Assembly (NCBI GenBank): GCA_027488335.1
Contig: JAIYBU010000011.1
Span: 1-64,000 of the forward strand
DNA from: Cytophagaceae bacterium
Lineage (GTDB): Bacteria > Bacteroidota > Bacteroidia > Cytophagales > Spirosomataceae
Direction of reading: 5' to 3'
Length of the DNA stretch: 64,000 nucleotides
Below the pieces are notes generated by a model, which was not told the DNA's origin, ran no database searches, and worked only from the letters and a program-made list of their open reading frames with translations. Every line of letters begins with the position of its first letter. Positions within the stretch are counted from its first letter, which is position 1. The translations under genes and the position numbers were made by a program. Of the stretch, positions 19,396 to 28,004 are shown one piece after another.

Positions 19396-22300
19396 ATGAT
19401 GAAGTCCTACCAAGTGGGTCGCCCCTCTGAGCGACCATGGGCTGGTGTGAAAAAAACTTTTTTCACAATCGCTGCAATGCTATTAACATCACTTGCTTTC
19501 ACTGTGATGGCACAAGATGTAACTGTTTCGGGTACGGTAAAGGGTGCTGATGGCAACGGATTACCAGGTGTTACAGTTCAAGCTAAAGGTACTACAAAAG
19601 GTACTCAGACTGGCTTAGATGGTACTTACAAATTGGCTGGTGTTGCTAAAAATGGCACATTAGTATTTAGTTTTGTTGGTATGGAAACTAAAGAAGTTGC
19701 TATCGGTAACAAGTCTGTTGTTGATGTAACTTTAGTTGACGACACAAAAGCTCTTGAAGAAGTTGTTGTGGTTGGTTATGGTACTGTTAAGAAAAAAGAT
19801 GCTACTGGTGCAGTAAATGCAATCGGTGCAAAAGATTTCCAAAAAGGTATCGTAACATCTCCTGAACAATTAATGCAAGGACGTGTGGCGGGTGTGCAAA
19901 TTACACAATCAAGCGGTGAGCCTGGTGGTGGAATCAACGTTCGTATTCGTGGTACATCCTCGGTTTTTGGTGGAAACAACCCATTATTCGTAATTGATGG
20001 TGTGCCTTTAAGTGGTGACAACGTTTCTGGAGATGGAAACTCAGTGGGAGTTGGTCGTACGCCAGCAAAAAACCCATTGAACTTTATGAACCCAGAAGAT
20101 ATCGCTTCAATTGACATCTTGAAAGATGCTTCTGCAACTGCTATCTACGGTTCTCGTGGTGCAAACGGTGTTGTTTTAATTACAACTAAGAAAGGCAGAG
20201 GAAAAGGTTCACTTGAGTATGGTTACTCACATGGTTTTAGTTCAATCACTAAAAAATATGACTTGTTAACAGCAGCTGAGTATGTTGCGGCTGGTGGTCA
20301 AAACAAAGGTGGCTCAACTGACTGGCAAAATGAATTGTTCAGAACTGGCCAAACAAGCCAACACAACCTTGCTTTCGGTGGTGGAGATGCTTCTGGTAGC
20401 TACCGTTTCTCTTTAGGTTATTTAAACCAAGAAGGTATCATTTTAAAATCTGCTGTAAAACGTTATAGCGTAGGTTTTAGCGGTAACAAGAAATTTATCA
20501 ACGATAAATTAACTCTTGGAAGTAACTTAAACTTCGCTAATACACAAGATACAGGTGTTCCAGTATCTGAAAATGCTGGTTTTGAAGGTGATTTATTGGG
20601 TAGTATTTTAAAATCAAACCCTACTCAACCAATCTATACTAAAGATGCTAAAGGAAATCAAATCTACAACCAACCAGGTAATACAGAGCCAAATCCTTTA
20701 GCTTTCGCTATGTTATCACAAGATAATACTAACACATTACGTGCATTAGGTAATATCAATGCTGAATTACAAATTATTGAAGGTTTGAAATTCAAAACTG
20801 TATTAGGTTTTGATAAATCTCTTTCTTCAAGAAAATCAGCTTACTCAAGTGACTTAGTTGTAACTGGTATTGGTGGCATTGGTCGTGCTTATGTGAATGA
20901 TATTGAAGTAAACAACCAATTATGGGAAAACTACTTCACTTATGACAAAGAAATTGGTAAAACTTCATTCAATGCTTTATTAGGTTACTCTTACCAAAGC
21001 TTTGACCGTTATTCAAAAAGTATTGCAGCTGCAAACTTCCGTACTACTGATTTGAACTTGATGATTAATAACTTAGCATCAGCAAACGCAGGTAAATTTG
21101 GAAGTAACGTTGTAAACAACTCAAGCTCAGAAAAAGACGAATTACAATCATACTTTGGTCGTGTTAATTTAAATCTTTCAAGCAAGTATTTAGTAACAGG
21201 AACACTTCGTATTGATGGTTCTTCTAAATTTGGTGGTAACAACAAATATGGTGTATTCCCATCAGGTGCATTCAAATGGAAATTAATGGAGGAATCATTC
21301 GTTCCTAAAAACATTTTCTCTGATTTAGCTCTTCGTTTAGGTTATGGTGTTACTGGTAACCAGTCAATTCCTCACAACCTATATGACCGTCGTGATAGAT
21401 ACTCAGGATGGGGTATCAACCAAGGTGCTGATAACATCGAAGGTGGTGGTTTGAATGCTGTTGCATTTAACAACCCTAACTTGAAATGGGAAACAACTGC
21501 TGCCTTAAACGTAGGTTTAGACTTTGCAGTATTGAACAATAGATTATCAGGTAATATCGAATTCTATCAGAAAAATACGAAAGATTTATTATTCTTAGTT
21601 GTTTCTGCTCAACCAGCTCCAACACCATTCTCTTGGAAAAACTTAGATACTGATATTCAGAACCGTGGTGTTGAATTAGGTTTAAACTTCTCTGCTATTG
21701 ACAGTAAAAGCTTTGGTTGGGAAATTTTAGCTAATACAGCATTTAACAAAAACATTGTTAAAAACTTATCAGGTGTTTATGATACAGGTGAAATTAACGG
21801 ACAAGGTTTAACGGGTGCTTTTGCTCAACGTATTGCACAAGGACAACCATTGTTTGCTTATTTCTTACGTGAATTTGGTGGCTATAACGAAGCTGGTAAC
21901 TCATTATACCCTGCTGGTGACTACCAACAATTCTTGAACGGAAAAAGCCCACTTCCAACGGTAACTGCTGGTTTAACTAACAACTTCCGTTACAAAAACT
22001 TTGACTTGAGCTTATTCTTCAATGGTGTATTTGGAAACTATCTTTATTCAAATACGGCAAACGCATACTTCACAAAAGGTTCATTTGCGAATGGTCGTAA
22101 CGTAACTAAAGATGTGGTTAGCTCTAAAGAAGGTCCTTTAAATGCTCCTGACGTATCTACTCGTTTCTTACAAAAAGGTGATTTCGTTCGTTTACAAAAC
22201 TTAAACTTGGGTTATAGAGTACCTATGAAGAGTAAAGTGTTCTCTAACTTGAAGTTCTATGTTACTGGTCAAAACTTGTTGACATTCACAAAATACACAG

Positions 22301-22419
22301 GTCAAGACCCAGAGGTTAGTACAAACAAATCGATTAATGGTATTCCATCATTCGGTATTGATTACACTGCTTACCCAAGAGCTAAAACTTGGACAATCGG
22401 TGCAAACATTTCATTCTAA
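19396..22419 (+). CDS. SusC/RagA-family TonB-linked outer membrane protein
   Basis: Carboxypeptidase-like N-terminus, VVVGYGTVKKKDATGAV, NPLFVIDGVPL, SATAIYGSRGANGVVLITTKKG. Confidence 0.97.
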   Translation: MMKSYQVGRPSERPWAGVKKTFFTIAAMLLTSLAFTVMAQDVTVSGTVKGADGNGLPGVTVQAKGTTKGTQTGLDGTYKLAGVAKNGTLVFSFVGMETKEVAIGNKSVVDVTLVDDTKALEEVVVVGYGTVKKKDATGAVNAIGAKDFQKGIVTSPEQLMQGRVAGVQITQSSGEPGGGINVRIRGTSSVFGGNNPLFVIDGVPLSGDNVSGDGNSVGVGRTPAKNPLNFMNPEDIASIDILKDASATAIYGSRGANGVVLITTKKGRGKGSLEYGYSHGFSSITKKYDLLTAAEYVAAGGQNKGGSTDWQNELFRTGQTSQHNLAFGGGDASGSYRFSLGYLNQEGIILKSAVKRYSVGFSGNKKFINDKLTLGSNLNFANTQDTGVPVSENAGFEGDLLGSILKSNPTQPIYTKDAKGNQIYNQPGNTEPNPLAFAMLSQDNTNTLRALGNINAELQIIEGLKFKTVLGFDKSLSSRKSAYSSDLVVTGIGGIGRAYVNDIEVNNQLWENYFTYDKEIGKTSFNALLGYSYQSFDRYSKSIAAANFRTTDLNLMINNLASANAGKFGSNVVNNSSSEKDELQSYFGRVNLNLSSKYLVTGTLRIDGSSKFGGNNKYGVFPSGAFKWKLMEESFVPKNIFSDLALRLGYGVTGNQSIPHNLYDRRDRYSGWGINQGADNIEGGGLNAVAFNNPNLKWETTAALNVGLDFAVLNNRLSGNIEFYQKNTKDLLFLVVSAQPAPTPFSWKNLDTDIQNRGVELGLNFSAIDSKSFGWEILANTAFNKNIVKNLSGVYDTGEINGQGLTGAFAQRIAQGQPLFAYFLREFGGYNEAGNSLYPAGDYQQFLNGKSPLPTVTAGLTNNFRYKNFDLSLFFNGVFGNYLYSNTANAYFTKGSFANGRNVTKDVVSSKEGPLNAPDVSTRFLQKGDFVRLQNLNLGYRVPMKSKVFSNLKFYVTGQNLLTFTKYTGQDPEVSTNKSINGIPSFGIDYTAYPRAKTWTIGANISF

Positions 22420-22450
22420 TTTGTGTTAACAATTCAAAACAATTGAAAAA

Positions 22451-23941
22451 ATGAAAAAAAACAATATTTATAAAATACTTTTAGCAAGTACAGGATTAGC
22501 CTTCATGTCGGCTTGTACTGACCTTGTTAATGACGAAAAAGACTCAATCGTACGTACATCAACTGGTGGTACTTTTACACCTGGCGACCCAGCAGCTCTT
22601 TTAGAATCAGCTTATAAAGATTTGGGTGCATACACTGACCAAGCAAACATTTACGCTTTAGGTGTACATACAACTGCTGAGATGATTCCACCAACCCGTG
22701 GTGTTGACTGGGGTGATAATGGTGTATGGCGTACACTCGATGCTCACACGTGGGATGCAACTCACTCAGGTATCACTAACGCTTGGAACCAATTGAACCA
22801 ACGTGTGTTTAAAGCAACTGAAATTATTGCATCTAACCCTTCTGCTTCACAAAAAGCACAAGCACAGTTTTTACGTGCATTCAACATGTTTCATGTGATG
22901 GACTTCTGGGGTCAAGTTCCTTTCAGAGAAGTTACACAAGGTGTTGATGAGTTGCCAAAAACATTGAGCCGCTCAGAAGCTTTTGATTTCATTGTTAAAG
23001 ATTTAACAGAAGCTCTTCCAAATCTTGCAAAAGTTGCTCCTTCGGCTACAAACGGTATTGCAAACAAAGCTGCTGCAAACTTCTTGTTGGCTAAATTATA
23101 CTTAAACAAAGGTGTATATAAGGCATCTGCTCCAGAAGGTCCTTATACTTTTGATAAAGCCGATATGGACAAAGCAATCGCTTATGTGGATGCAATAACA
23201 GCAGATGGTTATTCATTAGATAAAGATTATTTTAATGCCTTTACAACTGCTTCTAAAAACGAAACTATCCTTGTTTCATTAGAAGGCTCTGCTCAAAACC
23301 GTTGGTTTATGACTTTGCACTACAACCAAAATCCATCTGGTTGGAATGGTTTTACTACGTTGGCTGACTTCTACGACAAATTCGAGAAAGATGACCCACG
23401 TATCGGTATTCCAGCAAAAGGTGATGGCAAAGAATTCTCAGGAATTGGCCGTGGTTTCTTGATTGGAAAACAAATCATGGATAATGGTAAAGATTTGATT
23501 GATACTCGTACTCAAAAAGTATTATCTTTCACTCGTGATGTGCCTTTAGCTGGTGCAGCTACTGACAAAGGTATCCGTGTTATCAAATATCACCCTGCTG
23601 ATGCAAGCAAGTATATCTTGATGCGTTATGCTGAGGCTGTATTGATGAAAGCCGAAGCTCAATTGAGAGGTGGTGATGCGGCTGGTGCATTAGCAACTGT
23701 AAACTCATTAAGAACTACTCGTGGTGGTAAAGCTCTTGCTTCTTTAACAACAGATTCAATGTTCGACGAAATCGGTCGTGAATTGTATTGGGAAGGTGGC
23801 AAACGTACGGTAGAAGTTCGTTTTGGTAAATTTACAACTGGTACAGGTGTTGAAATTAAAGACGCTTATACTGTATTGTATCCAATCCCATCTTCGGCTA
23901 TCGTTTCTAACCCGAACTTGAAGCAAAACAAAGGTTACTAA
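22451..23941 (+). CDS. SusD/RagB-family nutrient-binding outer membrane lipoprotein
   Basis: Lipobox LAFMSAC; QFLRAFNMFHVMDFWGQVPFRE; C-terminal YPIPSSAIVSNPNLKQNKGY. Confidence 0.97.
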   Translation: MKKNNIYKILLASTGLAFMSACTDLVNDEKDSIVRTSTGGTFTPGDPAALLESAYKDLGAYTDQANIYALGVHTTAEMIPPTRGVDWGDNGVWRTLDAHTWDATHSGITNAWNQLNQRVFKATEIIASNPSASQKAQAQFLRAFNMFHVMDFWGQVPFREVTQGVDELPKTLSRSEAFDFIVKDLTEALPNLAKVAPSATNGIANKAAANFLLAKLYLNKGVYKASAPEGPYTFDKADMDKAIAYVDAITADGYSLDKDYFNAFTTASKNETILVSLEGSAQNRWFMTLHYNQNPSGWNGFTTLADFYDKFEKDDPRIGIPAKGDGKEFSGIGRGFLIGKQIMDNGKDLIDTRTQKVLSFTRDVPLAGAATDKGIRVIKYHPADASKYILMRYAEAVLMKAEAQLRGGDAAGALATVNSLRTTRGGKALASLTTDSMFDEIGRELYWEGGKRTVEVRFGKFTTGTGVEIKDAYTVLYPIPSSAIVSNPNLKQNKGY

Positions 23942-23966
23942 GAATTACTCTTAGATATAATTCAAC

Positions 23967-23997
23967 AAAAATGCTCGAAAAATCGAGCATTTTTGTT
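23967..23997 (+). terminator. Rho-independent terminator after susD
   Basis: aaaaatgctcga-aaaa-tcgagcattttt. Confidence 0.85.
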
Positions 23998-24053
23998 TTC
24001 TAAGCAAAACTAATTCGGTGGCTTTCAAAAACCACCACTATCAAAGATTACTC

Positions 24054-24626
24054 ATGAAATCGTATATTTATATTCTTGTATTTATTTTTTCGATTTTCTA
24101 TTCCTGCTCTTCCTCACAAAAAACTGATAAAACTACCATTGATAAAATTTATAATAGCCTGAAAGAAGGCCAAACAAAAGCGATTGTGAAAATTGATGGA
24201 AAAGAGTTTTATCAGAAGGAAAGTATTTTTAGTTGTGATATTATTGCCGATAATGGTTTTCTGAGAGCCAACCTATTCGACCAATTTGAAAGCAATATTG
24301 TATTGAATTTTGGCACGGAAAGATGGCACGCTACTAAACCCTATGTGTTGAGATTGCAGAAAGACCAGCAAATTGAAGGCGGAATAATGATTGGACGCAT
24401 TGCCAACAAAGAAAGACGTACGGGAGAAGGCTATTTAATGACCGAAGGAGAAATTACACTTGAATCGTTTTCAAAGGATAAATGTGTAGTAATCGTCAGC
24501 GGAAAAGTTGGTAAATTTGAAGCACAATTAACGCCTGAAAAATGGCAAACCGTCGAGGCAATTATTGTCTCAAAGAAACCAAAGACTACGTTAGTCAACC
24601 TCAAAGAAGAAGGTTTGTATTTCTAA
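24054..24626 (+). CDS. Putative lipoprotein, unknown function
   Basis: MKSYIYILVFIFSIFYSCSSSQK lipoprotein signal. Confidence 0.65.
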   Translation: MKSYIYILVFIFSIFYSCSSSQKTDKTTIDKIYNSLKEGQTKAIVKIDGKEFYQKESIFSCDIIADNGFLRANLFDQFESNIVLNFGTERWHATKPYVLRLQKDQQIEGGIMIGRIANKERRTGEGYLMTEGEITLESFSKDKCVVIVSGKVGKFEAQLTPEKWQTVEAIIVSKKPKTTLVNLKEEGLYF

Positions 24627-24652
24627 CTTTCTACTTAATACTTTAAAAACCT

Positions 24653-27600
24653 GTGATGAAACTTACAAAAAACTTACTCTTTTTATTCGTTACTTCGTTT
24701 TATCTGATTTCCTGCTCGAAAAAAAATGAAGATGCTTTATTTGAGCTAAAAGATGAAAACGAGACTGGAATTTCGTTTGAAAACACCGTAACGAATAAAG
24801 AAGACTTCAATATTTTTAGCTACCGAAACTTCTACAACGGTGGTGGCGTGGCCGTTGGTGATATCAACAACGATGGCTTACAAGATGTTTTTTTTACCTC
24901 AAATATGGGTTCAAACAAACTGTATTTGAATAAAGGAAATTTTCGCTTTGAAGATATTTCTGAAAAAGCTGGCATTGCCAATCAGAAGAAATGGAGTACT
25001 GGCGTAGTGATGGTAGATATTAATAACGATAACCTGCTGGATATTTATGTCTGTAATGCGGGCTACCAGTCGGGTATCGGGCAAGAAAATGCCCTTTATA
25101 TCAATAACGGCAACTTGACTTTTACGGAATCCGCTAAAAAATATGGTCTTGACGAAGACGGCTATACAACGCACGCCGCATTTTTTGATTATGACCTCGA
25201 TGGCGATTTAGATTGCTACATTCTGAATAATAGCTTTATTCCTGTCAATACGCTCAACTACGATAATAATCGTGACCTCCGTGCCGAAGATTGGCCTGTG
25301 AAAGATTTCTTGAAAGGTGGGGGCGATAAATTGATGAGGAACGACAATGGTTTTTTCCACGATGTGAGCAAAGAATCGGGCATTTATAGCAGTTTGATTG
25401 GCTTCGGACTTGGGGTTACGATTGGCGATATAAACAAAGATGGCTACCCTGATATTTATGTCTCAAACGATTTCTTTGAGAAAGATTACTTATATATCAA
25501 TCAGAAAGACGGGAAATTTAAGGAGGAAATCGAGCAACGAATGCACCACCTAAGCACCGCTTCGATGGGTGCGGATATGGCCGATATTAACAATGACGGC
25601 TATCAGGAAATTTTCACCACCGAAATGCTCCCGAGAGATGAAGTTCGCTTAAAAACAAATGCTTCGTTTGATAATCACTACATCAATAATCTCAAAAAGC
25701 AGAAAGGTTTCTACAACCAATACATGCAAAATTGCTTGCAACTCAACAACCAAGATGGCACTTACAGCGAGATTGCGTGCCTAAGCGGAGTAGCAGCCAG
25801 CGATTGGAGTTGGGGAGCTTTGATGTTCGATGCCGATAATGATGGTTTCAACGACATATATGTGTGTAATGGCATTTATCACGATGTAATCGACCAAGAT
25901 TTCATTGATTTTTTTGCCAATGATTTATCCAAAAATGCCATCAATCAAGGCGAAAGAAAACGTTTCGATGAAATCATCAAAAATATGCCTTCTCGCCCGA
26001 TTATCAATAATTTCTTTCACAATAGCGGTAAAAACGATTTGAAATTTGATGAAGAAGCCGAAAAATTTGGTTTCACTCAACCTTCTTTCTCGAATGGTGC
26101 GGCGTATGCCGATTTAGATAACGATGGAGACTTGGATTTAATAGTCAATAATGTCAACCAAAAGGCTTTTGTGTATCAGAATAAGTCTGAAAAATTAAAA
26201 AATCATTTCCTCAAGATACATCTCAAAGGAGAAAATCAAAATACATTTGCCATTGGCTCAGAAGTAACAGTTTTTAGTCAAAATCAGATAATTACTCGCT
26301 ATTTGATGCCTTCAAGAGGCTTTCAGTCAAGTTGCGAATACCCGCTTACAGTTGGTTTAGGAGCGAATAACAAAGTAGATTCGGTACACATCAAATGGTA
26401 CGATGGACGTGTTTCGGTAGTAAAAAACCCGACGATTGATAAAAGTTTCATCGCTTCAATTCAAGATGCCAAACCAGCACAGTCTTTACCAGAGCCAGCA
26501 CCTGCTAAACCATTTTTCCAACCAGTAAATGTGGCATTAGATACTCATATTGAAAACAAATACGAAGATTTCTACGATGAAAGAAATATTCCTGTCAAAT
26601 TATCAGCCGAAGGCCCGAAAGCTGCCATTGGCGATGTAAACGGCGATGGCAAAGACGATATGTATATCTGTGGAGCAACTTTGCAAGCAGGGCAATTGTA
26701 TATTCAACAAGGTGCAGGTTTCAAGAAATCGGTTCAAGAAGTATTTGAGCAATTTAAGTATCATGAAGATACCGCTGCGGAATTTTTTGACGCCGACCGT
26801 GATGGTGATTTAGACTTGTATGTAGGCTCAGGCGGAAACGAAGTGCCTGCGGGAGATAGAGGTCTCGACGACCGACTTTATTTGAACGACGGAAAAGGAA
26901 ACTTTACACACAAAGCGAATGCCCTTCCTCGTGATGGCATGAATACGGCAGTTATTGTGCCTTTCGATTACGACAAAGACGGAGATTTGGATATTTTTGT
27001 AGGAAGCCGAAGCCAATCGAAACAATATGGGTTGAGTCCGAAAAGTTTTGTGTTTCAAAATGATGGAAAAGGTAATTTTAAAAATGCAACCCCCAAAGAA
27101 TTGAAGGAAGTAGGAATGGTGCGTGATGCCGCTTGGCAAGACCTCAACGGTGATGGACAAAACGAACTCGTCGTTGTGGGAGATTGGATGTCGCCTGTGA
27201 TTGTTACTTACAAAAACAAGCGTTTCGAGAAACTCAGTTCTGGACTCGAAAATCTAAACGGTTTTTGGGGCAGAGTCGAGGCCGTTGATATTGACAATGA
27301 CAAAGATTTAGATTTGATACTCGGTAATTCGGGCGAAAATGTGATGTTTAAAGCTAATACCGAAAATCCGCTGAAAGTTTGGGTAAGTGATTTCGATAAT
27401 AACGGAATTATTGATAAAATCCTGACAAAAACCGTAGATGGAGAAGACCGAACAATTTTCTTGAAGCGTGAAACGATGGAACAATTTCCTTTCTTGAAAA
27501 CCCAAAACCTTAAACACTCAGAATTTGCTACCAAATCAATTTCCGATTTGTTCGACAAGAATATTCTGAGCAAAGGCGTAGTTAAGAAAGTAGATTTTCA

Positions 27601-27964
27601 ACAGTCGTGCGTAGCTATTAATGATGGCAAAGGTAGTTTCTCAGTAAAAGAACTGCCAGTAGAAGCACAGTTTTCATGCATCAACGCAACTTATTGCGTT
27701 GATTTGAATAATGATGGCTTGAAAGACATTATTTTAGGCGGAAATAATTACAATTTCACGCCACAATTTTCTACACTCGATGCGTTCAAGGGCAAAATTC
27801 TATTAAATACGGGCAAAGGCAATTTTAAAGCAGTTTCAGACAGAAACAGTGGTTTTAGAGTAGATGGAGAAATGAAACAAATTGCCCCGATTAGTATTAA
27901 TGGCAAGCGAGGTTTCATCATTTTAGTAAACAATTCGACGCCAAAGGTTTTTAGCTTTCAATAG
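24653..27964 (+). CDS. VCBS/FG-GAP repeat lipoprotein with ASPIC/UnbV domain
   Basis: SFYLISCSKKN lipobox; repeated DINNDGLQDVF / DLDNDGDLDLI motifs; SRGFQSSCEYPLTVGLG ASPIC-like. Confidence 0.92.
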   Translation: MMKLTKNLLFLFVTSFYLISCSKKNEDALFELKDENETGISFENTVTNKEDFNIFSYRNFYNGGGVAVGDINNDGLQDVFFTSNMGSNKLYLNKGNFRFEDISEKAGIANQKKWSTGVVMVDINNDNLLDIYVCNAGYQSGIGQENALYINNGNLTFTESAKKYGLDEDGYTTHAAFFDYDLDGDLDCYILNNSFIPVNTLNYDNNRDLRAEDWPVKDFLKGGGDKLMRNDNGFFHDVSKESGIYSSLIGFGLGVTIGDINKDGYPDIYVSNDFFEKDYLYINQKDGKFKEEIEQRMHHLSTASMGADMADINNDGYQEIFTTEMLPRDEVRLKTNASFDNHYINNLKKQKGFYNQYMQNCLQLNNQDGTYSEIACLSGVAASDWSWGALMFDADNDGFNDIYVCNGIYHDVIDQDFIDFFANDLSKNAINQGERKRFDEIIKNMPSRPIINNFFHNSGKNDLKFDEEAEKFGFTQPSFSNGAAYADLDNDGDLDLIVNNVNQKAFVYQNKSEKLKNHFLKIHLKGENQNTFAIGSEVTVFSQNQIITRYLMPSRGFQSSCEYPLTVGLGANNKVDSVHIKWYDGRVSVVKNPTIDKSFIASIQDAKPAQSLPEPAPAKPFFQPVNVALDTHIENKYEDFYDERNIPVKLSAEGPKAAIGDVNGDGKDDMYICGATLQAGQLYIQQGAGFKKSVQEVFEQFKYHEDTAAEFFDADRDGDLDLYVGSGGNEVPAGDRGLDDRLYLNDGKGNFTHKANALPRDGMNTAVIVPFDYDKDGDLDIFVGSRSQSKQYGLSPKSFVFQNDGKGNFKNATPKELKEVGMVRDAAWQDLNGDGQNELVVVGDWMSPVIVTYKNKRFEKLSSGLENLNGFWGRVEAVDIDNDKDLDLILGNSGENVMFKANTENPLKVWVSDFDNNGIIDKILTKTVDGEDRTIFLKRETMEQFPFLKTQNLKHSEFATKSISDLFDKNILSKGVVKKVDFQQSCVAINDGKGSFSVKELPVEAQFSCINATYCVDLNNDGLKDIILGGNNYNFTPQFSTLDAFKGKILLNTGKGNFKAVSDRNSGFRVDGEMKQIAPISINGKRGFIILVNNSTPKVFSFQ

Positions 27965-27974
27965 CTAAAAACCT
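27945..27974. repeat. Inverted repeat spanning the stop codon of the first VCBS gene
   Basis: AGGTTTTTAGCT-ttcaat-AGCTAAAAACCT. Confidence 0.75.
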
Positions 27975-28004
27975 CGCATGGCTCGCCATTAATCATTAAT
28001 CGAC

